From: Hemerocallis citrina | Lineage: Eukaryota; Streptophyta; Magnoliopsida; Asparagales; Asphodelaceae | Reading direction: 5' to 3' | Assembly (NCBI GenBank): GCA_017893485.1 | Contig: CM030361.1 | Coordinates: 143,592,941-143,656,940, forward strand | Length of the DNA: 64,000 nt | Shown here: positions 1 through 10,205 of the stretch, piece after piece | How positions within the stretch are numbered: position 1 is the stretch's first letter | Layout of the letters: each line of letters starts with the position of its first letter | The notes under the pieces: generated by a model | What the model was told of the DNA's origin: nothing | Databases searched by the model: none | What the model saw: only the letters and a program-made list of their open reading frames with translations | Program-made: the position numbers and the translations under genes

Positions 1-739
1 AATTATAAAATAGAGGAGTGTTACAGTGTTCTTGCATGACACTAATCCTTCTTAAAAACTATTCTTTACAAACAACAACTACAACATTCATGACACAAAT
101 TCATTTAAAAGAGAACATAAAGGGAGAAGAACACACACAATTAATTTGTCTAAACTCTTTGCAAAACAGTAGGTTCAAACTGCAGCTCTTGCTACTTATA
201 AAAATCACCAGTAATTCCACACTTCTTGGAAATTTGATTTCGTAGAATTTAAAGAAAGATTAACGAATCTACTTCAAATTATTAGTTTTGAATTTCCTCC
301 AAATACTACATATAAGATGTAGAAATGATAAAAAGCTGGAGGGTATACAAATTTCCAGAAACTACAGAAAACTGTCAACCAGTCATAAGTTCCAATTTAT
401 TTAAAATACAAAACGATGTCCAAAACTCATGAAGTTTTGTGATATTCACATAATAGATTCACATATAAAAATTCCAGTTTCCAATTCTATATATTTGGAG
501 AGATGATTTTTGGAAATAGGTATGATCTTCAGGCTAGAATTACAAGAATAGGTTCTGTTTCGTTTCTTGACCAGTAATGAGTTCAGATTTATTTAAAATA
601 CCAAATGACCTCATATAATCATGAAATTTTGAGGAGACTTAATATACATATACGGGATACTCATATATAAATTTCAGCCACAGATATTATCTAATCAAGG
701 AGAAATGATTTTCGGAGGTGAGACCAAATTCCATGATAT
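1..739. repeat. degenerate repeat DNA with two diverged direct copies; no gene
   Basis: AT-rich sequence without a supportable gene. Two diverged direct copies of about 160 bp (about 368-525 and 560-725) share a block around TTTATTTAAAATAC, a CATGAARTTTTG block, an ACATATAAA-type block and a GAAATGATTTT-type block. This kind of internal repeat is common in the long LTRs of plant gypsy elements, so the stretch is probably an old LTR remnant into which the Athila-type element at 740 inserted. That origin is inferred; the repetition is visible. Confidence 0.45.
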
Positions 740-2429
740 TGATGTGTCTAATTTTTATATAATTATTGGTACTCATTTACCCATAAAAATCGCTTGTATT
801 CGTCTATCTTGTTTATAATTTATCTTATATCCATATATTTCAATTAATTATTTATTTTTTTGAAGTAATAAGATTTTTTGATGCAAAAGGTGAAGATTTT
901 TGGTAAAAATCAACAAACAAAACAAGCAGAATGATTTATTAATTTTTATTGTTTTGTTGAATTTTAAATTTTACAATTTGGCCGTGTGAAAAGCAAAATA
1001 TAAAATTTAAATTGCCAATAGAGGTGAAAGTGCAATAAATAATTTTAAAGGGTTTAATTGAAGTAATATGATTATTAGTTAGTTTAATTAATTTAAACTA
1101 ATTAATTTTTTTTTTAAATTTTAAATTCTGATTTTATTTTGTGTGTGTGCAGCACGTGCTTCAAGAAAAAGAAAGAGAAGAAAAAGAAGCTAGTATTAAA
1201 GATCGAATCAAATAAGGAAAGAAATAAATAAAGATGTGGATTTTTTCTGCAAAAATAAACCCTAATCTCCACGTTTCCTGCGCCTATAAATACAATAGCA
1301 CACGAGAAGGAAGTGGCAAGCCTAACAAGAGAGAGTGCGACTGCCGATCTCTAATAATTAAAAAATAAAAAAAATATTAATAAAAGACGAAGCAGCAGGG
1401 TGAACAGGGAACGTTGGGCTGGTGCTCTGGACACACATGCAGACAGAGAGAAGACGACGTCAGCGAAAAAGCAAATAGTGGATTTGGCAAACCGTTCGAA
1501 GCAGGGAAAGAAACAGCGAAGGTGCAGAACAGTGGGCTGACGTGGCACTGACGTTAACGCGAAGTTCGAAGCAGAAAGTGACAGAGAGGAGAGAGAGCAG
1601 TTTTGACTTGGCGGCATGCAATTCGAGGCGTCTCAGTTTGCAATTTTTTTTACAAAACAGTTCTTCATGTATCTCTTTTCTTTGGTCTAATTTTATTATG
1701 GAATCCAATATAGTATTTGTTAGTTGTAATTTTTTTATGAACTAAATTAATTTTTTTAGGGCTTTGATGTAGCCTAGTTTTGAGAAGACAATTTTAATTC
1801 CATATTATTTTTCTATTTTTCTATGGTTGTGTGTTTTATTTTAATTCTGAATGCTTACAATTGGTTGACCAACTTTTGTATGATCTATTAAATAATGGAG
1901 AGACCGAACTGGTAATTTGTGATTTTGAATTAATAAAATTAAACACCGTTACAAGAGCGAACTGCTGTTAATGTGATAGTTAAGAAATCTATAGATCTTA
2001 ATGAATTTTCAACTAATAGTTTGTGCATGAACTATGACAAATAATTAGTTGAGAATATTTTTGATAATGCTTGAGAGAGAATATTGAATAATTTGGGGAT
2101 TTTGGTCTATAGCTTTGAAAAATAATCTATTTATTCAGATGGAGTTATAAATTTTGTGGGATTAACTAGGTGAAATCAAAAGCACTAGAATTAATTTTGC
2201 AATTAATAAACAACAAAATTTCGGATTCCTCTCCATTTTAATTAATTTAGTTAAGTCTTTAGATTAATTTAAGTTAGTTGCTTTCTTTATTAATTTCAAT
2301 TTTCCAAATAGTAGTTAATCTAGAAATTTCGGTACTAGGTAAAATGATTAGTCCTTGTAGGTTCGACACTCTTTTCACTTAACTATACTACTTTTTGCGA
2401 TTTTGTACACTTGCAAATAATTCACATCA
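740..2429 (+). mobile_element. Athila-type 5' LTR (1,690 bp)
   Basis: The ends form a perfect 7-bp inverted repeat: TGATGTG at 740-746 and CACATCA at 2423-2429. A primer binding site follows 6 bp later. Inside are a TATA box near 1285 and AT-rich U3-like sequence. The TG...CA ends, the tRNA-Asp-type primer site and the adjacent gag place it in the Athila branch of Ty3/gypsy elements. No second copy of this LTR is in the window, so either the 3' part was lost or the element is truncated at about 3606. The five bases before the LTR are GATAT; no matching duplication can be tested. Confidence 0.85.
1285..1293 (+). promoter_or_regulatory. TATA box of the Athila-type LTR
   Basis: TATAAATAC lies in a CG-richer context inside the LTR, about 1.1 kb before the primer site. 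It is the expected LTR core promoter. Transcription start inferred to lie shortly downstream; not demonstrable here. Confidence 0.6.
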
Positions 2430-2435
2430 AGTTTT

Positions 2436-2453
2436 TGGCGCTGTTGCCGGGGA
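2436..2453 (+). other. primer binding site, tRNA-Asp type
   Basis: TGGCGCTGTTGCCGGGGA differs at one position from the TGGCGCCGTTGCCGGGGA typical of Athila elements, which pairs with the 3' end of tRNA-Asp. It lies 6 bp after the LTR end, the normal spacing. Confidence 0.85.
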
Positions 2454-2630
2454 CTAGTTATTGTTTTATTGATATTGAAAATTGCTAGATTATTACTAGT
2501 TTGGATTTTTTTTTGTTTTATTATTATTTGACCTCTTTATTTTCTTTTGACTTACTTTTATTTTTATTTATTTTTATTAGTTTTTCTGTTTTTTTAATAC
2601 TTATATTTGAGGACATACAAGTACATTATC

Positions 2631-3606
2631 ATGGCGAACAATGAGGAAAACAGGGCTTTGAGAGATTATGCTATGCCCTCAATTCATGGAGCAACATCAA
2701 GCATAAAGAGGCCTGCAATTGAAGCAAACAACTTTGAAATTAAACTAGCAATTATTCAGATGATTCGACAGACCGTTCAATTTTAGGGACTATCGCACGA
2801 GGATCCTTATGTTCACATTGCAAACTTTCTAGAAATTTGTGACACTTTCAAACATAATGAAGTATCAGATGATACAATTCGATTGAGGCTCTTTCATTTC
2901 CCACTAAGAGATAAGGTGAAGACTTGGCTAAATTTTCTTCCACCCAGTAGTATTACTACTTGGGAGGGACCGGCACAAAAATTTATGGCTAAGTATTTTT
3001 TGCCGGCGAAGACAACGAAGCTGAGGAATGATATTACCACATTCACTCAATTTGAGACCGAGTCTTTGTATGATGCATGGGAAAGGTACAAAGAGCTATT
3101 GAGAAAGTGTCCTCATCATGAACTTCCGAAATGGCTACAAATTCAAATATTCTATAATGGTTTGGGAGTTACAAATCGATCTATGGTTGACGTAGCAGCT
3201 GAAGGTACACTTATGAGCAAAACTCATGAAGCATCATATGAGCTTTTAGAGGAGATGACATCTAATAATTACCAATAGTCTTCATAGAGTACAATGCCAA
3301 GAAAAGTGGCTAGAATTTTTGAACTTGATCCTATTACTACATTGACTGCACAAATTGATATTTTATTTAAAAATTAGCTAATATGAATGTTAATTATATT
3401 CATGCTAATATTATTTGTGATCTTTGTGCAGGAAATCATTCAAGTACAGAATGCCAAGTGGAAAACCCATTTGCTCAACCAATTTCCTATCAATCAAATT
3501 ACGTGTCCAATTTCCAACATCACGACAATCCTTATGCAAACATATACAATCCATGATGGAGAAATCACCCCAATTTTTCTTGGAGGAATAATCAAGCAGG
3601 AGTAAT
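2631..3606 (+). pseudogene. Athila-type gag, truncated and stop-containing
   Basis: The frame opens with ATG at 2631 (MANNEENRALRDYA...) about 180 bp after the primer site, as in Athila gag. It is broken by TAG at 2784-2786 and again by TAG at 3276-3278, right after NNYQ where Athila proteins normally have Trp. The best part, 2883-3278, contains the gag core: FPLRDKVKTWLNFLPPSSI, then KYFLPAKTTKLR, then CPHHELPKWLQIQIFYNGL. In another frame after 3410 a zinc-knuckle-like CDLCAGNHSSTEC and a YNPWWRNHPNFSW-type segment can be read, so at least one frameshift is also present. Homology stops at about 3606. No protease or pol of this element is in the window. It would have encoded the capsid protein of the retrotransposon particle. 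Confidence 0.8.
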
Positions 3607-3814
3607 TGATACGTGCATTGAAAACTCATAAAAAGCATGTAAAAATACGGAGATTGAAATATTATATTTTTGTTGACTCAAAGTAGGGTAAAAATCAATA
3701 TGGAAAATGCATAAATAGTCGGAAATCACAATACGTAATGAAAACACGTTACAAAATATACGTGCATAATACATAAGGGCAAAATTGTCATTTCAAATTT
3801 TGCGAGGTGTTACA
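3607..3814. other. AT-rich segment joining truncated gag to the coiled-coil units
   Basis: The segment begins TGATACGTGC exactly where gag homology stops and ends GGTGTTACA. The ending resembles the right ends of the other LTRs here (..GTTACA), so it may be the end of a further LTR. The left end has no matching terminal inverted repeat and no target duplication was found. No ORF of note. Confidence 0.3.
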
Positions 3815-4934
3815 GCTGGTGTGACTGTTGCCCTAGCATCGGAGCCTCGGGAGGCATCGACAGTTGATCGCAAGGGTAAAAGGAAGATCGTGACACCCGC
3901 CTTGGACCACTTGCCAAAAAATACAAGGTTTTGGAGGTTCGTTGCGCGGAGGAGGCTCTTAGTGGGCAACCAAGAGAGAGGTTGTTGAAGGCCGGTGATG
4001 AGGCTGTGGGGCTCTCCGGACTAGATTGGTCAGTGGGGGAGCTTAGTTCTGTCATGGAGTCGAAGATGGCTCTGAAAGTAGTGGAGGGCCTTGCTCGTCC
4101 GAGGGACGGGGAGGCTCTCGCTCATGAGACCGCCAACTCGTGTTTCCTTCATTTTTCCCAAGGGGCCGTACTGGTAAGTGTTCAAGTGTTTTGCTTTGTG
4201 AGTGTGACGTTCCTTGCTAACTTCTCAAGTTTTCCTTGTAGGCCGCTCTCCAAGGTGCTGAGATGAAGAGGCAGTATGAGCGCTTGCTTGACCTTGCAGA
4301 GCAGAAAACAGAGCAGTATAAGAAGAGATGCCAGGAGGAGTGCGAGTGTGTTGATGCCTTGGAAAAGAAAGTGAAGGAATTGGAGAAGAGGCTGGCAAGA
4401 CTAGAGGACGACCTGGGTCAAGAACAATCTGCCCACAGGGCTCTGTTGGACGAGAAAGATGCGTTGGATCTCAAATTGACGAAAGCCCGGTCGGAGTTAG
4501 TGGGTGCTGCAAATGAGATTTTCGATGGCGAGGAGCGTGGTTTCAACCATGCCGTCAAGCACGAGCAATGGGAATACCCCCATCTCAGCCTCGGCCATCT
4601 TGAATACGACTTGGAGTTTGTCACTTCTCCTGCAACTCCTCATGCGATTCCCTCTGATCTGGGGGATGGTGATGGTCCTAGTCATGGGGCCTTTGAAGTT
4701 GTAAGTGATGAATGCATTCGTCCGCCCCCGCCGGGGGCTGCACCCACGATCCCCGTTGAGATTCCTTCGAAGTGGGGATCAGACGTTAGATCTATTCCTG
4801 GGATCATAGGAGGGGTCAATGACCGTTTGGATTCTAGGGAGGAGCCCCCTTGCTTTAGCTTTCTTTTTTCATTGTATTTTGCTGAACGCGGACTGGCCAC
4901 CGCCCATTGTAACCGATTATTTTTGATAAAATGA
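3815..4934 (+). pseudogene. coiled-coil protein gene, unit 1, with a 68-bp intron; function unknown
   Basis: A GC-richer coding region. One frame up to about 3910 (..DRKGKRKIVTPALDHL) continues after an apparent frameshift as KKYKVLEVRCAEEALSG and runs to 4173. There a consensus donor CTG/GTAAGTG opens an intron ending in TTGTAG at 4241. Both exons are in phase 0, so the reading joins ..SQGAVL to AALQGAEMKRQYE. Exon 2 encodes a long charged coiled coil (EQKTEQYKKRCQEEC, KKVKELEKRLARLEDDL) and a Pro-rich tail, then stops at 4934. I do not recognise a characterised family. The same exon order recurs in the unit starting at 5298, so this is a repeated gene-like unit, most likely part of a large non-autonomous or gag-like transposon. 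Splicing is inferred from consensus sites and frame continuity. Confidence 0.5.
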
Positions 4935-5297
4935 TAAGGGTTTTTTTGAATTATTAAGCATTGATTTTGTTGTGAACTTTGAATTTTTTGATGATCCTTC
5001 GGGGTAGGATCGCCGTCTTGGGTGGAGGCATTGGAGGATCGGGTCTTGTTCATGATTGAGACTGTGTAGGACTCCGAACTTTGGAGTAACAAAAGCTCAG
5101 AGTGGGAATTTGAAGGGTCTCGCTGACGGGGAAACCAACGGTCTATGGACCTGCATGTTCTACGCTTGCCACATGAGTGCACAATATTCGATGTCCCTTT
5201 CATGCCTATATATTGCTTTCTTCCGCATGCTCTCTCTTCACGATTTTTCCATCATTGCCTTTGCTACCCCCTTCTCAATTTTAATTTTCTCTCAATT
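4935..5297 (+). promoter_or_regulatory. 3' flank of coiled-coil unit 1 and putative promoter of unit 2
   Basis: Directly before and after the unit-1 stop is a block reading GGCCACCGCC, then a TTGTAA-type motif, then a GATAAAAT-type AT run. A similar block recurs near 27568-27600 and looks like a shared 3' end signal. A TATA-like CTATATATT at 5206-5214 lies about 85 bp before the ATG at 5298, so it probably serves unit 2. No ORF is supportable here. Confidence 0.35.
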
Positions 5298-6158
5298 ATG
5301 GTTTTTGATGTGATTCTGATGGAAAGGCACCAAGTCAAAAAGGCTAAGAAGGAGGCAACCAAGACTAAGGCCAGAGCTGAGGCTGAGACTAAGGCCAGAG
5401 CTGAGGCTGAGACAAAGGCCAAAGCTGAGGAGGAGGCAGCCTGTAGTGCCCCGAATTTCTAATATAATATCTTAGAAAATACGTGGCACAATCCCAGCAT
5501 GAACTTCAATGTAACATTAAACACAACCAACTCCACTAAAATTTTCAACTTTTATTACAACAAACTTTTCATAGCACAGCGAAATACAAAACAACTCAAA
5601 TCATAATTTTCTTTTATCTACAACACAGTCTTATTACAACACTACTTTTACAACTTTACACAAACTCCATTAAATCAGTTTATCTCAAAACTAACTCAAG
5701 CATCCACACCTCCAAACTCTAAGCAACAACCTGCAACACATGAGGCTAGAGATGATCCCTAACCCCCAAAACTAAAGGGGTCAGCCATAAATGGTGTGAG
5801 TGACAACAAACAACATAAATGAACATTAGGCAATGGATTCTTAAACAACATGTAATAAATAAGAATATATATAAAATATGTTGTAGCAAGGAAAAGTAAA
5901 CAACAAGTGAGACTAACCCAAGTGTCATGTGTAGAAAACAGGAAATCCACATGCATAAAACCAAGTCAAGCAAACACAATTTCTATATGCTGACTCTCTA
6001 ATGCGTACTTGTCGAAGTCTATGCATCCCACTCTACATAGGTTCGGTGCAAGCCCTTAACGTCTCCACATCACAGGGTTCAATCCCCCGCTATGCAACTA
6101 ATCCTAACACGATGACTACTACGAGATAAAGATAGGCTGTGAGTAGTAGCCCATGCCC

Positions 6159-6530
6159 GATAATTCCGGAGATTAATCCCACACCACAAGTAATTACCGT
6201 GATAATTTCGGAGATAAATCCCACACCACAAGTAATCTACCGTGATAATTCCGGAGATATATCCCACACCACAAGTAATCTACCGTGATAATTTCGGAGA
6301 TTAAATCCCACACCGAAACATTGACACATCATCACACGAATACCACATGCGCGTCGCCTCGACTCCGATAATTCCGGAGATCAATCCCACACCGAAAGCA
6401 ACTACTTGGATAATTCCGGAGATATATCTCACACCCAAAGTAAAAATACTTGGATAATTCCGGAGATAGATCCCACACCTAAAGTAAGATACTTCGATAA
6501 TTTCGGAGATTAAATCCCACACCGAAAGCC
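6159..6530. repeat. 43-bp tandem array, GATAATTCCGGAGAT units, in the E1 LTR
   Basis: Units begin GATAATTYCGGAGAT and continue with an ATCCCACACC-type motif. Starts are at 6159, 6201, 6244, 6287, 6367, 6409, 6453 and 6496, a spacing of 42-44 bp with one degenerate position (80-bp gap after 6287). The same array is in the second LTR copy at about 18994-19365. S1 has one GATAATTCCGGAG at about 13263. Confidence 0.85.
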
Positions 6531-6900
6531 ATACTGAGGTACTTGACTCATGTTCCCGTTCATCATATCACCACTAGTGCATGTCCTTATTATTTTTGGG
6601 TTACTTAATTACTCAACGAATCTCCTAGAGTGGTGTACCCTACCGGACTTAACTCAAAACTGAATAACTGAAATGCCTCAACATGCCTCAACAAAATAAC
6701 TCAACACCGGTATACTAGGGTCACACACATCCTCTAGAGACTCAAACTCAAAAAGTCTAAACCAACTTTCCACTAAACAAAATAGCTCAACTGAATATCT
6801 CAAATTCATATGCTCAACTGAAGACAAAGTATAATCTCAAAATATCTGAAGACTAACCATTCGAAAGAACATTCAAGTTTACGAAAACTCATCCGTACCA

Positions 6901-7238
6901 GTCGACTTATACTGTAGTAAGTCGACTGTCCAGAGGGAAAATATCCATGATTTTAAGAAAATAGCTAAGTCATATAAGTCGACTTAAAAGGGTTATCGGT
7001 CGACTTACCCGAGACAAATTCCAATGATTTTCACGAAAATATTCTAAGTATTAACAGTCGACTTAAGGAGTCGTAGGTCGACTGTCCAGACAAGAAACTG
7101 CAATAACTTTACAAAATAAGTTCCCAGTGCACCAGTCGACTGAACTAGGGTCTAAGTCGACTGTCCAGAATGGATTTTCAAAAGAACTAGACACAACAGC
7201 AGGGTCGTACCAGTCGACTGAAAAGCAGACCAATCGAC
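6901..7238. repeat. 78-bp array of paired GTCGAC palindromes in the E1 LTR
   Basis: GTCGAC pairs start at 6901/6921, 6978/6999, 7057/7077, 7135/7156 and 7213/7233 (the last one is ATCGAC in this copy). Within a pair the spacing is 20-21 bp; pairs repeat every 77-79 bp. Many second sites read GTCGACTGTCCAGA. The array is present again in the LTR at 18277-21211, where the tenth site is GTCGAC. Its location in U3-like sequence upstream of the minus-strand TATA box suggests a regulatory role, which is inference. Confidence 0.85.
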
Positions 7239-9487
7239 TGTCGGCCTACAGTTTACATAATTTAGGTCTGAATACAAAATCAAAACTGGAGTTTTTCTAA
7301 AGATTTATTGTTTATGAAAATAACTCGTATTCAGGTAAAAATGACAAATCTCAAATAATCCTCACTATGGATACATTACTCAAAACATCCAATATCTCAA
7401 AACTCAAGTTCTCATGTTCTAAAATTACTAATTTTTCCATTAGGGTTTCTCAATACTGAACTTCTTTCATAACTCAAAATCAAGATCTGATTTGTAAACA
7501 CAATATCCAGATGTTCATCCATACGATCATAACCATACCCAAATCTTAACATGCTTTCTAACAATACAAATTTATAAACCAAGATCTACTCAATATTTTT
7601 AGATTCCACATACATGGTACAAACAACAACCTTTGCATCGTTCTCATGCAAAATACACCAAATAAATAACATATCAAACAAACGACAAACAATCGTTCGC
7701 ATAGATCAATTCACAAACTAAGTTCATATCATCCACAAAACAAAACAAAACAAAACAATGTCACTCACCTTGGAATTGAAAAGATCCAACGAAAAAGCCT
7801 TCCTTTTGGCGAGATCCAAATTCCTCTTCTTGATCCTCCAAAACAAATCACAAAATTCTGTATATTGCAGCAAATGACGGCTGCGAAAATCCTTTTAAAT
7901 ATCCGGAAATAGGTTTAGGGTTTTACCCACTTTTGCAAAATAATCCCTTCAAAATACAACTTTATATATATAGCTCTATTCTTGGAAATTCAATAAAATT
8001 CATTTAAATTAGGATTTAAAAATAAAATATAATCCTAAATCTCAACCGGTACTGTTCAAAACGTCCAGAAAATAAATTTTACATTTGATCCCCTAAAAAT
8101 GACAAATTTGCAAAAAGGTCATTCTTTTCTCAAAATTTGCAAATAGTTCCAATAAATTTCAGAAAAATCTGAAAAAATACTAAATAAATCCCAAATATTA
8201 AATAATGATTTTTCATGAAGAAAACTTGACTTTCAAACTTCTCAAGAAAGTATTTGCACGTGTTTTACACGTGTAAAAAGATAAATTTTTCTGAAAATAT
8301 TCATAAATTCTCCAAAAATTATTTTTGTCATTTATAAACCTTTAAAAATAATATTTTAAAAATACGGGGTTCTACACAGCCGAAACTAAGGCCAGAGCTA
8401 AGGCTGAGGCTAAGGCCAAAGCTGAGGTTGAGGCTAAGACCAAGGCTGACCCTTGAGTCGAGGCGGGGGCAAAGGTCAGGGCAGAAGTGGATAAGTAGGC
8501 GGTCAAGGGAAGGCCAGGTCGGACGAAGTAAAGGCTGCGATGATCGAGGTCCTCATGGGGAAGAAAACAAAGGGTGGATCCTTGAAGAGCCCCCACTCAC
8601 CTTCTTCGGTCGTGCCTCCGCAGAAGAAGAAAGGTAAGGATGTTGACACCCTGAACGTTACGAGGTCATCGGTCACCACCGAGGTAACCCCGCAACTAGG
8701 TGGTGGGACGGTACTGAAATCGCCATCGCCAGCGAAGGCATGGATTCCCTCATGGACTATCACAGAAGCAGCTCTGGCAATAGACCGCACGAATGCGGCC
8801 CAGGTGGTCGAAAATATGGTCATTCCCAGAGAACTGGTGTCCCTAAAGAGGGAGACCCAGGACAAAGTCTACACTCGTTGGGCTCAGGCTTCGGTCCTGG
8901 TGAGGATCTTTTACTTGTTGCTAATGTCTTTCCATAGTTTTTAGTCTCCTCTAACATTTTCTTTCTGCATGCTACTATCGCTGGGGCTGAGCTGAAGTAC
9001 TCGACCCGATGATCGCATGGGCCTAGAAATCCGAGGGAGCTGTAGGGAATTAGTGCACAGGAATCAGGAGCTTTGGCAGGCTGTTAAGGATGCTGAGAAG
9101 GAGTTGGGGGGGGGGGGGGGGGGAAGGAGAAAAAGGCTCAGCAAAAGTTGTTGGCCGAGAAGGAGAGATGGTCTGAAGAGCGACTAGCATGGCAAGCCGA
9201 AGAGAAGAGACTACGGGGCGAAATGGATTGGCTGCTTAGCGGGCAAGTAAGAACAAGAAGGAGTTGGATGAGACCGTGCTGCAAGTGCTCGATGCTCAGG
9301 ATGCGGGGTACGACACGACCCTTACACATGTGAAGATAAGGTATCTGTGCCTCAAGATCGAGGGCTTTGCCTTCGATGCGAAAGTAGAGGACTTGTAGCG
9401 AGCGGCTGAGCTGGATGTCGTGGCTATCGAGAAAAGACCCCCTCGCCTCTAAGGAGAAAGGATCCACTCTGTGACGTCATTAATAAG

Positions 9488-9897
9488 TGTAACGCCTCGA
9501 TTTCCATATACTGGGAAACCGTGACATAAGTCAGAATCTTTTCCTTCAATTAGCCACAAAACACAGAAAAACAGGAAAATTTAAAACTTTTTATTCAACA
9601 CAAATGTATTACAAGTCCGAATGTTATAAAACTGCAATACATTACATCAGTGTTACAATAATGCCATACAAGCCCAAGTGTTACAAACTTTTAATGAAAA
9701 TTACATCAGAGTACAATGAATAATATACAAAACTTGGTACTTTCACTTGGATGCTTCTCAAAATAAATAAATTATAATAGATGTTACAATAGTAACCAAT
9801 ATTTATTACAATTGAAATCAACACTTTGCTTCTTTTGCCTTGAGTCCTCCTGAATCATGTACCTGTAGCTCTGCAATCCAGTACTTGTAATTTTGCA
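9488..9897 (-). mobile_element. first 410 bp of solo LTR S2, duplicated copy
   Basis: It starts TGTAACGCCTCG after ATAAG, exactly like the full solo LTR at 22314, and matches it with few changes until TTTTGCA at 9891-9897. Then it stops and E1 LTR sequence begins. It was therefore copied together with the coiled-coil flank (8377-9487) after S2 had inserted. Confidence 0.9.
9891..9897. other. duplication junction with 7-bp microhomology TTTTGCA
   Basis: To the left the sequence is the S2 fragment, which in the other copy continues TTTTGCAATCC (22717 on). To the right it is E1 LTR, where the intact LTR reads TTTTGCACGTG. TTTTGCA is common to both parents, the signature of microhomology-mediated joining. 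Confidence 0.85.
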
Positions 9898-10004
9898 CGT
9901 GTAAAAAAATAAATTTTTCTGAAAATATTCATAAATTCTCCAAAAAATATTTTTGTCATTTATAAACCTTTAAAAATAATATTTTAAAAATACAGGGTTC
10001 TACA
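9898..10004 (-). mobile_element. truncated left LTR of E1 (107 bp kept)
   Basis: It corresponds to the last 107 bp of the 2,935-bp LTR and ends GGGTTCTACA. It differs from both full LTR copies at 9908, 9947 and 9994; at all three the solo LTR and the right LTR agree with each other. Confidence 0.9.
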
Positions 10005-10014
10005 TCACTCCCTC
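10005..10014 (-). other. polypurine tract of E1
   Basis: Read on the minus strand, GAGGGAGTGA directly precedes the LTR (TGTAGAACCC). This is the expected plus-strand primer site and confirms the element's direction. Confidence 0.75.
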
Positions 10015-10205
10015 ATTAGAAGAGTTCTGTCCTCAGAACTACTGCTAATGAGTCCAAACAACATATCAACAAAGAAATCAACATCTCATAAATGGAAACA
10101 TAATTCAAACAATTGCATATGACAACTCAATCAAAATAGAAGAAATACAACTCAACTCAAAGTACTATCATTCAAAAGAATTACAATCACATAACAGAAA
10201 TACAC

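Larger units (their letters stand above)
5442..8376 (-). mobile_element. solo LTR of the E1 Tekay-type family (2,935 bp)
   Basis: Ends are TGTAG..CTACA. The 5-bp target duplication CAGCC is present on both sides (5437-5441 and 8377-8381), with no internal region attached: a solo LTR. It has the same length as, and is nearly identical to, the LTR at 18277-21211. E1's coding strand is minus, so the LTR is assigned minus; a TATA box (reverse complement of CTTTATATATATAG, near 7962-7976) supports this. It carries a 43-bp tandem array, a 78-bp paired GTCGAC array, and a module shared with the other LTRs (about 5999-6095). Solo LTRs arise by recombination between the two LTRs of one element. Confidence 0.9.
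5298..9487 (+). pseudogene. coiled-coil protein gene, unit 2, interrupted by the solo LTR 5442-8376
   Basis: The reading from ATG 5298 becomes a Lys/Ala/Glu repeat (KARAEAETKARAEAETKAKA). At 5441 the E1-family LTR interrupts it. Resuming after the duplicated CAGCC at 8382 the same frame continues ETKARAKAEAKAKAEVEAK until TGA at about 8454. In other frames the gene goes on: KKTKGGSLKSP near 8555, then WTITEAALAIDRTNAAQVVE and RWAQASVL. That last segment aligns with unit 1 (LDWSVGELSSVMESKMALKV .. FSQGAVL), and an intron-like GGTGAGG follows at the same place. A coiled coil (EKERWSEERLAWQAEEKRLR) lies near 9150-9220 and a run of 18 G at 9106-9123 disrupts it. The gene is dead as it stands. Its right part (8377-9487) is duplicated at 21212-22313. 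Confidence 0.5.

Noticed and set aside
1351..1745. Short ORFs on both strands inside the Athila-type LTR
   Set aside because: Located downstream of the LTR TATA box in untranslated R/U5-like sequence, with no domain or repeat elsewhere.
5746..6522. Minus-strand ORFs in the E1 LTR (repeated at 18581-19367) with LRNY-type repeats
   Set aside because: They are translations of the 43-bp tandem array in an LTR and its surroundings, not genes.
8503..8865. 120-codon minus-strand ORF (also 21338-21700)
   Set aside because: Lies opposite the coiled-coil unit 2 reading, which aligns with unit 1; treated as a shadow.
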